A stretch of 7,532 bases of DNA, from NCBI GenBank assembly GCA_022451445.1, contig JAKUSY010000081.1, positions 2,263 through 9,794 on the forward strand, given 5' to 3'. Within the stretch, counting starts at the first letter, position 1; every line of letters begins with the position of its first letter. This DNA is from Planctomycetota bacterium. Lineage in GTDB: Bacteria > Planctomycetota > UBA8108. This document shows, piece after piece, positions 1-5,903 of the stretch. The notes under the pieces were generated by a model. The model saw only the letters and a program-made list of their open reading frames with translations. It was not told the DNA's origin and ran no database searches. The position numbers were made by a program, and so were the translations under genes.

Positions 1-2
1 AC

Positions 3-281
3 AAGCTCTGGCGGCCCACCATCGCCAGCATCGACAATCGAACGATCATGCTCAGCGGCGGCAAGGACCGGCGGATGAAAATAGGCACCCGCTGGCACGT
101 ACGCAGGGGCGGAGACGTGGTCCGGGACCCGGACACCGGCGATCTGCTGGGCCGCGCCACGGGCGATGTCATCGGAACGCTCCTGATCCTCGAGGTGGCC
201 GACCGCTACAGCGTCGCCAGCATCCTCGATGGCGAAGGCTTCGAGCGCGGCCAGAAGCTCGAGCCGATCTCCGGGAAATAA
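3..281 (+). CDS. C-terminal fragment of a CsgG/FlgT-C-like envelope protein (5' end outside window)
   Basis: The frame is open from the left edge to a TAA at 279-281, so only about the last 92 residues are present; an internal ATG at 48 is not a convincing start because coding-like sequence continues upstream of it. The fragment has the pattern of a small beta domain: hydrophobic strands (TIASIDNRTIMLSGG), then a short segment resembling 'GvkvGdrf.V.R.G' (KIGTRWHVRRGG), the turn DPDTGDLLG, then strands IGTLLILEV and YSVASIL, ending in G..F..GQKLEPI. From memory, this 'DP-TG-vLG ... V.eV.d..S.A.v..G' layout is typical of C-terminal domains attached to CsgG/LpoB-like or FlgT-like outer-envelope proteins, common in planctomycete-like genomes. 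The role of the whole protein cannot be judged from this piece. The family call is moderate to low in certainty; that it is coding is much more certain. Confidence 0.55.
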   Translation, partial: KLWRPTIASIDNRTIMLSGGKDRRMKIGTRWHVRRGGDVVRDPDTGDLLGRATGDVIGTLLILEVADRYSVASILDGEGFERGQKLEPISGK

Positions 282-326
282 GCGGCCGGGCCCGCCCCCG
301 GGAGGCGAGACGCGGCACGGGCTGAG

Positions 327-355
327 TCGAGACCTTGCGCCTGTTATGGTACAAG
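327..355 (+). promoter_or_regulatory. Candidate promoter for the homoserine kinase gene
   Basis: The 96-base gap before the kinase gene holds a short AT-richer patch. TACAAG at 350-355 (4 of 6 to the sigma-70 -10 consensus, preceded by TGG) lies 17 bases after TCGAGA at 327-332 (4 of 6 to the -35 consensus). An alternative reading is the extended -10 TGTTATGGT at 342-350, which has no recognisable -35. Either puts transcription start a few bases before the ribosome binding site. This is eye-matching in one sequence and is weak evidence. Confidence 0.25.
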
Positions 356-363
356 AGACGGCC

Positions 364-367
364 GAGG
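364..367 (+). promoter_or_regulatory. Ribosome binding site of the homoserine kinase gene
   Basis: GAGG lies 10 bases before the ATG at 378. The spacing matches that of the GAGGA before the phosphatase gene, and supports the ATG at 378 as the start. Confidence 0.5.
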
Positions 368-377
368 ACTCGACGAT

Positions 378-1346
378 ATGACAGCCAGCGAGACAACCGG
401 CAGCGATGACGACCGTATTTTCGAGGAGGCCCGCCTCCTCTCGGGAGACTACGGACTGGGAGAGGCTCTATCCCTGCGGAGCCTGCCCGAGGGCTACGCC
501 AACACCAACTACGCCCTCGAGACCTCCTCGGGCACCTTTCTCTACCGTCTCTGCCGACAGAAATCCGAGCCCGATATCCGCCTGGAGCTGGCGGTGCTCG
601 AGCGCCTCGAGTCCAGGGGCTTCAAGGCCGCCTATCCCATCCAGCGTGAAGATGGGGCCGCCATATCCCCAACGCCCTCCGGCAACGTGGTCCTCTACAG
701 GTATATCGAGGGACAGGAGCCCGAGCTCAACCCCGAGACCGCGGGTGAAGCCGCCCGGGCGCTTGGCGAGCTCCACGGAATCGAGCCGCCCGAAGGTTTC
801 GACAGGGTGAATTTCGTGCGCGTCGAAGACAGCCAGGAGCTGGCCTCGCGCTTCGACGGCGCTGTCCATGGAGACAGAACGATCCTCGGGAGATTTCTCG
901 AAGAAACCGCGCTCCTGCGGAACCTGCTCGGAGAGGATGAGCTGCCCCGTGGGCTGGTTCATGCCGACCTGTTTCCCCAGAACACGATCTTCAGCTCAAA
1001 CCGGCTGAAGGCCATCATCGATTTCGAGGAGTGCTGCATCGACAGCTTCCTCTTCGATGTCGGCACGGCCATCAACGGCTTCTGCTTTATCGACAACCGC
1101 CTGGAGCCGGGACTCCTCGAGAGCTTCCTGCGGGAGTATGACACCGTACGCTCCTTCAACGAAACCGAGCAAAGGCTTCTGCCCGCCTCCATCCACTGGG
1201 GCGCGCACGGCCAGGTCTGCTGGCACCTCGACCTGCTCTCGGGCAGAAACTACCCCAGGAGCAGCGACCGCGTTCACGAGCTTCTCAACCGCCTCGAATC
1301 GCTCAGAGAGCTCGACATCGAGCGGCTCTGCTCAATAAAAAACTAG
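378..1346 (+). CDS. thrB: Homoserine kinase type II (APH/choline-kinase fold)
   Basis: This cytoplasmic kinase is predicted to phosphorylate L-homoserine with ATP to O-phospho-L-homoserine, the step before threonine synthase. The 322-residue length fits the roughly 315-residue APH-type ThrB family, which is unrelated to the GHMP-type ThrB. Visible landmarks are the N-lobe segment EGYANTNYAL at about 38-47, matching the nucleotide-loop 'G..NTNY' of the family; the catalytic loop HADLFPQN at 195-202, with D197 as probable base and N202 as metal ligand; and IIDFEECC at 213-220, with D215 as the DFG-equivalent, followed by FLFDVGTAINGFCF, which closely follows the 'DL..A.N.WC' block of ThrB. The ATG at 378 has GAGG 10 bases upstream. 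No other threonine-pathway gene is in the window. A related small-molecule kinase (choline, ethanolamine or methylthioribose-like) is the main alternative. The gene ends ...CSIKN-stop just after an A6 run; see the following short ORF. Confidence 0.8.
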   Translation: MTASETTGSDDDRIFEEARLLSGDYGLGEALSLRSLPEGYANTNYALETSSGTFLYRLCRQKSEPDIRLELAVLERLESRGFKAAYPIQREDGAAISPTPSGNVVLYRYIEGQEPELNPETAGEAARALGELHGIEPPEGFDRVNFVRVEDSQELASRFDGAVHGDRTILGRFLEETALLRNLLGEDELPRGLVHADLFPQNTIFSSNRLKAIIDFEECCIDSFLFDVGTAINGFCFIDNRLEPGLLESFLREYDTVRSFNETEQRLLPASIHWGAHGQVCWHLDLLSGRNYPRSSDRVHELLNRLESLRELDIERLCSIKN

Positions 1347-1353
1347 CCTCCCC

Positions 1354-1440
1354 ATGTCCCCCGGACCGGAAATCAATTTCTTCGGCGACCTCAACCCGGA
1401 GGCTCTCGACGACCTCCTCGGCACCCAGCCCGGCTCCTGA
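1354..1440 (+). CDS. Candidate 28-residue ORF just after thrB; possible out-of-frame tail of thrB
   Basis: An ATG 7 bases after the thrB stop opens a 28-codon frame ending in TGA at 1438-1440. Its composition looks coding: 23 of the 27 codons after ATG end in G or C, first positions are G-rich, and the product (containing INFFGDLNPEALDDLLG) looks like acidic, soluble protein rather than random GC-rich translation. No ribosome binding site precedes the ATG. The frame is open upstream back to 1339, inside the A6 run 1337-1342. Dropping one A, or a +1 slip there, would join it to thrB and give a protein of about 353 residues. It could be a genuine small gene, a frameshifted tail, or chance in GC-rich DNA. 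I know of no family that it matches. Confidence 0.2.
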   Translation: MSPGPEINFFGDLNPEALDDLLGTQPGS

Positions 1441-1567
1441 GAAACCCCCGCCAGCCCACGGGCGCCGGAATCAGAACGGGATTTCACTCCATCGCTCTGC
1501 TACCTTACGGCCTCGCATGGCCGCCGGATTTTCCCCGCCCGGCCGCAGAAACTCCGAATTCGACCCG

Positions 1568-3832
1568 ATGCCAACCAAGACCGACCAGCGAACTCTCAGC
1601 GTCTCACTCATCCTCGCCCTCTCGTCGCTTCCGCTCTGTGCCCAGGATGCGAAAAAAAACGAGGACCTCTTCCACCGCCCCTCGATCACTGCCCTGCGGG
1701 TAGCGGAGGCTCCCGTACTGGATGGACGAATGGACGATGCCGCCTGGAGGCAGGCCCAGGTCGCGGGCCCGCTGCGGCAGGAACAACCCGACGAAGGAGC
1801 GCCGGCGACCGAGAGAACCGAGTTTCGCGTCGTCTATACCTCCGAAGCGCTCTATATCGGCCTGTGGTGTTTCGACAGGGAGCCGGAAAAGATCCTCTCC
1901 CGGCTGATGGCACGAGACTCGCCTATTCCCAAGGACGACGCGATCGCCATAGCCCTTGATACCTTCCTCGACCGCCGCAACGGCTATTGGTTCATGATCA
2001 ACCCGAACGGGGCCCAGGGAGACGCTCTCATCACCAACAATACCGACATCAACGATGACTGGGATGGGGTGTGGAGCGTCGCCGCCCGGATCGATTCCGA
2101 GGGCTGGAAAGCCGAGGTCGAGCTCCCCTTCAAGAGCATCAGCTTCAATCCGGAATCGGAGGTCTGGGGACTCAACATCTCCCGCCACATCCGGCGCAAG
2201 CAGGAGTGGGACCGCTGGTCACGCCCCCTGCTGGACTTCAACACCTACCAGGTATCGGAGGCCGGCTACCTGAGAGGATTGCGCGGAATCGAGCAAGGCC
2301 TCGGGAGCGAGTTACCCCCCTACGCGAGCCCGAAGTTTCGCGATGAGCGCGAGCTCGGCGACACCGACCTGCTCATGGACATCGGCGGCGACCTGCGCTA
2401 CCGGATCGCCCCCAACCTCTCACTGAGCGTGAGCTACAATACCGACTTCGCAGAAACCGAGATCGACCGGCCCCAGATCAACCTGACCCGGTTCAAGATC
2501 AGATACCCGGAGAAACGGGATTTCTTCCTCCAGGACGCGGGAATCTTCAACTTCGGCCGCAACAGCGGCGGCCGGCGCCGAGGACCAGGGCGCTCCAGCA
2601 CCGCGGCGGAACCCATCCCCTTCTTCAGCCGCACGGTCGGGCTCACTCCCGACAGGCACCCGAGGCCAATCCTCGGAGCGGCCAAGCTCACCGGCAGGAT
2701 CGGTGAATACAACATCGGCCTGCTCGATGCATTCGTCGACGACCACAACGACCTGCCGGGAAGCAATGTCTTCGCCGGCAGGATCTCACGCAATATCCTG
2801 GAGCAATCCTCCATCGGGATCATCGCCACCCACGGCGACCCTGACTCAAACAATGAAGACTTTCTCGTCGGCGCGGACCTGGGCCTGCGAACCTCCGATT
2901 TCCTCGACGGCCAGGTGCTGCAGGCGAACCTCTGGCTACTCAACAGCTGGAGCGAGAACGAAGAAAGCGGCGGCGACCCGCCTCCCGAAGCCGGAGACGA
3001 TGACAACAGCCTGTCATTCGGCGGCAACATCGAGCTTCCCAACGATCTCTACAGCGCCAATCTCCAGTTCTTCCAGGTCGGAGAGGATTTCGATCCAGCC
3101 CTCGCCTTCGTCCGCCGGGAGAGCGTGAGGGCCTACCTCAGCGAGTTCAGCTACAAGCCGCGCCCCAGGGACTTCTACGATATCCGCCAGCTCTTCTTCA
3201 GCTACTCGAACTCCTTTTACACGGACCTCGATGACGAGCTCGAAACAGCCAGCCACTCGCTCTACCCGCTGTACATCTACACCAACGACGGCGACCGGCT
3301 CTGGAGCAGGGTGAGCTATGAGAATGATTCCCCCACGAACGATTTCGAGGTCTCCAAGGATGAAGGGATCTCCATCCCGGCCGGGGACTATTGGTGGCCG
3401 AGCTATAAGATCGGCATCGACACATCGAGCAAGCGGCTTGTCGAGTTCGAGCTCTCCTACGAGCTCGGCGGCTACTACGATGGCTACCTGAGCTCCTGGC
3501 AAACGGAGATCTCCGTGCGGCCGTCGAAATACTTCAGCATTCGAGCCGACTACGAGCTGCAGTCGATCAGCCTGCCGCAGGGCGACTTCAAGGAGCGGCT
3601 CGCCTCCATCAAGACGAGGTTCAGCCTCACCCCACAGCTCAACTGGACCAACCTCCTGCAGTACTACAGCGACGGGGACCAGCTCGGCTTCCAGAGCCGC
3701 GTACACTGGGAATACAGGCCGGGCTCGAACATGTACCTCGTGCTGAACCAGGGAATCGACCGCAACGAGGGCCGCCTGCGCTGGACCGAATCGGACCTGA
3801 CCTTCAAGATCGGTCTCAGCCTCCGCTTTTGA
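1568..3832 (+). CDS. Secreted CBM9-like / DUF5916 outer-membrane protein
   Basis: The protein (754 residues from ATG 1568) has three parts. Residues 1-25 form a signal peptide: MPTKTDQR, the hydrophobic run LSVSLILALSSLPL, then CA|Q. Residues about 48-243 are a carbohydrate-binding family 9-like beta-sandwich, with the typical opening APVLDGRMDDAAW, then YIGLWCFD, DTFLDRRNGYWFMINPNGAQ and GWKAEVELPF. The rest is the DUF5916 region, whose hallmark block is clear: NTDFAETE at 291-298, then NLTRFKIRYPEKRDFFLQ and AGIFNFG ending near 330, then PFFSRTVG. The C-terminus, with alternating aromatic and polar strands and the final LTFKIGLSLRF, matches a beta-barrel ending in Phe for outer-membrane insertion. 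Family members are often annotated only as 'carbohydrate binding family 9 domain-containing' and have no proven substrate. The frame also opens at ATG 1517; 1568 is preferred because it gives a compact signal peptide, although neither start has a clear ribosome binding site. Confidence 0.85.
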   Translation: MPTKTDQRTLSVSLILALSSLPLCAQDAKKNEDLFHRPSITALRVAEAPVLDGRMDDAAWRQAQVAGPLRQEQPDEGAPATERTEFRVVYTSEALYIGLWCFDREPEKILSRLMARDSPIPKDDAIAIALDTFLDRRNGYWFMINPNGAQGDALITNNTDINDDWDGVWSVAARIDSEGWKAEVELPFKSISFNPESEVWGLNISRHIRRKQEWDRWSRPLLDFNTYQVSEAGYLRGLRGIEQGLGSELPPYASPKFRDERELGDTDLLMDIGGDLRYRIAPNLSLSVSYNTDFAETEIDRPQINLTRFKIRYPEKRDFFLQDAGIFNFGRNSGGRRRGPGRSSTAAEPIPFFSRTVGLTPDRHPRPILGAAKLTGRIGEYNIGLLDAFVDDHNDLPGSNVFAGRISRNILEQSSIGIIATHGDPDSNNEDFLVGADLGLRTSDFLDGQVLQANLWLLNSWSENEESGGDPPPEAGDDDNSLSFGGNIELPNDLYSANLQFFQVGEDFDPALAFVRRESVRAYLSEFSYKPRPRDFYDIRQLFFSYSNSFYTDLDDELETASHSLYPLYIYTNDGDRLWSRVSYENDSPTNDFEVSKDEGISIPAGDYWWPSYKIGIDTSSKRLVEFELSYELGGYYDGYLSSWQTEISVRPSKYFSIRADYELQSISLPQGDFKERLASIKTRFSLTPQLNWTNLLQYYSDGDQLGFQSRVHWEYRPGSNMYLVLNQGIDRNEGRLRWTESDLTFKIGLSLRF

Positions 3833-3875
3833 GAAGAAGCCCCGGAGACATCTGGAACCGGCCGAAGGTCTGTTG

Positions 3876-3908
3876 GATACTCGGCTGCTGGCGAAGAAGC
3901 CGTCTTCG
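3876..3908 (+). promoter_or_regulatory. Possible promoter -10 and leader stem-loop before the phosphatase gene
   Basis: GATACT at 3876-3881 matches 4 of 6 positions of a -10 element, with only a poor -35 (TGGAAC, 3853-3858). Just downstream, CGAAGA (3892-3897) and TCTTCG (3903-3908) form a perfect 6-bp stem with a 5-base loop AGCCG. A transcript starting near 3888 would carry this hairpin at its 5' end, about 28 bases before the ribosome binding site. There is no T-run, so it is not a terminator of the upstream gene. Weak, single-sequence evidence. Confidence 0.2.
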
Positions 3909-3935
3909 AAATCATGCCCTGTCCGATTCCAACCC

Positions 3936-3940
3936 GAGGA
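3936..3940 (+). promoter_or_regulatory. Ribosome binding site that selects the GTG start at 3950
   Basis: GAGGA at 3936-3940, in a purine-rich context, has its GAGG 10 bases before GTG 3950, the same spacing as at the homoserine kinase gene. It lies inside the longest ORF, downstream of the ATG at 3914, which has no such site. This supports GTG 3950 as the true start. Confidence 0.6.
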
Positions 3941-3949
3941 AACAGAAAC

Positions 3950-5857
3950 GTGTCATCTCCAAGCAAACGCCTTGCCCTTTCGCTCGCTCTCACCCTGCTG
4001 GCGCCCTGCCTCGTCGCCACGGCGCAGAACGAAACGAAGAAAGAGCCGCAGAAGAAAAATGCCGCCAGGAAGAACCAGCAGCGCAGGAAACCGTTCCTGA
4101 GCATCCCGAAGGTCGAGCGAAAAGATGTCATCTGCTTCGCGCTCTATACCGTCGAGGACAGCATCCTGAAGCTCAACGCGCAGCTCTACCCCCTCGAGGA
4201 GGGTGAGCCGAGAAAGGTACGCCTGGAGGTGAGGAAAGCCGGCGACTGGAAGGTGATCGCGGAGACCGAAGTCATCGAGCGCGGCTGGACCGCCCCCTTC
4301 CGGGTCACCGACTGGGACTCCACCCGCGATACCGCCTACCGCGTCGCCCACGGCAAGACGGCCTTCTACGAGGGTCTCATCCGCAGGGACCCGGTGGAGA
4401 AGAAAGAGATCGTCGTCGCCGCCTTTACCGGCAACTCGATCAGCCCCGCCCATGGCGGCGACATCTCCCGTGAAGACATCGTCGGGAACATCAAGAGGAT
4501 CAAGCCTGACCTGCTCTTCTTCTCAGGCGACCAGGTCTACGACCATCGCCGCCACTACGCCGCCTGGCTCAAGTTCGGACGCGACTTCGGCGAGATCATC
4601 CGAAACATCCCCACCATCACCATTCCCGATGACCACGATGTCGGGCAGGCGAATATCTGGGGCGCCAACGGCAAGAAGGCCTCGACCGGCGCCGGACCCG
4701 ATGGCGGCTTCTTCATGCCGGTGGAATACGTCAACGAGGTTCAGCGCGCGCAGACCAGCCACCTCCCGGACCCCTACGACCCCACCCCCATCCAGCGCGG
4801 CATCACGGTCTACTACACCGACCTGAAGGTCGGCGGCATCAGCTTCGCCATCATCGAGGACCGGAAGTTCAAGTCCGGCCCCAAGGGGCTCATTCCCCAG
4901 CAGGGCCCCCGCCCTGACCACGTCCGCAATCCGAACTACGATCCGAAGACCATCGACGTACCCGGGGCCGTGCTCCTGGGAGAGAGACAGCTGAAGTTCC
5001 TCGAGGCGTGGGGACAGGACTGGGCGGGAGCCGAGATGAAGGCTGTCCTCTCGCAGACGATCTTCTGCGGCGGCGCCCACATCCACGGCAAGATCGGCGG
5101 GCGCCTGCACGCCGACCTCGACTCCAACGGCTGGCCACAGACCGGCCGCAACAAGGCCATCGACGCCATGCGCCGCAGCTTCTCGGTCCACATCGCCGGC
5201 GACCAGCACCTCGGAACGATCTTTCAGCACGGCATCGATGACTGGGACGACTCGGTCTTTTCCTTCTGCGTTCCATCGATCGCCAATCTCTACCTGCGCT
5301 GGTGGGTGCCGCTGGAGGCCGGCGCCAACCGGCTGCCCGGCATGCCCGAGTACACCGGCCGCCACCTCGACGGCTTCAACAATAAGGTCACCTGCTGGGC
5401 GGCCGCCAACCCGCGCATGAAGGCCGACGACTTCAAGAAGGGCGGCAAGCTCACCACCCGCGCGGCCGGCTTCGGCGTGGTGCGTTTCAACAAGCCCGCG
5501 CGAGAGATCACGTTCGAGTGCTGGCCGAGAAACGTGGACATCACCGACGCCGGGGCCAGGCAGTACGCCGGCTGGCCGAAGACCATCAGGCAGGAGGACA
5601 ACTACTCCCGCAAGGCGGCGGCGTGGCTGCCGGAATTGAAGATCAGCGGGCAGGCGGACCCGGTCGTCTCGATCATCAACGAGAAATCCGGCGAGGTCGT
5701 CTACACCCTGCGAATCAAGGGAACGAGCTACCGCCCCAAGGTCTTCTCGGGGGGCGCCTACACCATCCGGATCGGCGAAGGCGGGCGGGTAAAGACCGTG
5801 AAGGGCGTTCGCCCGGTCGAGAAAGGCAAGTCAGCGACCCTGGAGATCGCGCTATAG
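3950..5857 (+). CDS. Secreted PhoD-like metallophosphatase (alkaline phosphatase D family)
   Basis: This 635-residue exported protein is predicted to be a metal-dependent phosphoesterase of the PhoD-like group. From GTG 3950, residues 1-25 form a signal peptide (basic SPSKR, hydrophobic LALSLALTLLAPCLV, cleavage ATA|Q), followed by a Lys/Arg/Gln-rich linker to about residue 48. Residues about 55-150 look like the beta-sandwich domain that precedes PhoD catalytic domains. The catalytic core shows AAFTGNS near 158-163, FSGDQVYDH with GDQVY at 193-197, IPDDHDVGQANIWG with DDHD at 227-230, FCGGAHIHG with H377 and H379, and HIAGDQHLG with GDQH at 417-420; these are the Asp, Asn and His metal-ligand blocks. 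A C-terminal beta domain (VVSIINEKSGEVVYTLRI...YRPKVF...YTIRIG) is, from memory, typical of the planctomycete/verrucomicrobial subgroup. TGN replaces the Cys-containing 'ASC' block of classical PhoD. The natural substrate (phosphodiester, phospholipid, teichoic-acid-like or sulfated sugar) cannot be read from sequence. The gene begins 117 bases after the outer-membrane protein gene. Confidence 0.82.
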   Translation: MSSPSKRLALSLALTLLAPCLVATAQNETKKEPQKKNAARKNQQRRKPFLSIPKVERKDVICFALYTVEDSILKLNAQLYPLEEGEPRKVRLEVRKAGDWKVIAETEVIERGWTAPFRVTDWDSTRDTAYRVAHGKTAFYEGLIRRDPVEKKEIVVAAFTGNSISPAHGGDISREDIVGNIKRIKPDLLFFSGDQVYDHRRHYAAWLKFGRDFGEIIRNIPTITIPDDHDVGQANIWGANGKKASTGAGPDGGFFMPVEYVNEVQRAQTSHLPDPYDPTPIQRGITVYYTDLKVGGISFAIIEDRKFKSGPKGLIPQQGPRPDHVRNPNYDPKTIDVPGAVLLGERQLKFLEAWGQDWAGAEMKAVLSQTIFCGGAHIHGKIGGRLHADLDSNGWPQTGRNKAIDAMRRSFSVHIAGDQHLGTIFQHGIDDWDDSVFSFCVPSIANLYLRWWVPLEAGANRLPGMPEYTGRHLDGFNNKVTCWAAANPRMKADDFKKGGKLTTRAAGFGVVRFNKPAREITFECWPRNVDITDAGARQYAGWPKTIRQEDNYSRKAAAWLPELKISGQADPVVSIINEKSGEVVYTLRIKGTSYRPKVFSGGAYTIRIGEGGRVKTVKGVRPVEKGKSATLEIAL

Positions 5858-5861
5858 GAGA

Positions 5862-5903
5862 GCCCCCGGGACTTACTCGAGCCTGGGGGCCTTGATGGTT
5901 TTT
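5862..5903 (+). terminator. Candidate rho-independent terminator of the phosphatase gene
   Basis: GCCCCCGGG (5862-5870) pairs with CCTGGGGGC (5882-5890), giving 9 pairs in RNA including one G-U, with an 11-base loop. It begins 4 bases after the phosphatase stop. A T5 run follows at 5899-5903, 8 bases beyond the stem, which is farther than ideal. On the opposite strand the wobble becomes a mismatch and no T-run follows, so it would act only on the plus strand. Its 3' half lies inside the last codons of the convergent gene. Confidence 0.4.

Noticed and set aside
282..303. GC-rich inverted repeat (CCGGG at 286-290 with CCCGG at 297-301) after the first partial gene
   Set aside because: Only a 5-bp stem in very GC-rich sequence and no T-run; not supportable as a terminator.
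1447..1468. Short GC inverted repeats (GCCC-AC-GGGC, GGCGCC) between the short ORF and the DUF5916 gene
   Set aside because: Stems of 4 bp or less or loops too tight, no T-run; expected by chance at this base composition.
3014..3706. Minus-strand open frame of 230 codons opposite the DUF5916 gene
   Set aside because: Shadow of the sense gene: repetitive Val/Glu/Ala/Leu-rich translation with no motifs.
3821..3847. CTCCG/CGGAG inverted repeat spanning the DUF5916 gene stop
   Set aside because: Five base pairs with a 17-base loop and no T-run downstream; too weak to call a terminator.
3965..4030. Possible lipoprotein signal in the phosphatase (LLAPC) and in the DUF5916 protein (SLPLC)
   Set aside because: The residues before Cys (Ala-Pro and Pro-Leu) do not fit a lipobox, and a better signal peptidase I site (ATA|Q, CA|Q) follows in each.
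4523..5365. Long open frame on the minus strand opposite the phosphatase gene (280 codons)
   Set aside because: Lies wholly within a well-supported gene; long antisense frames arise from high GC at third positions, and its translation has no recognisable family motif.
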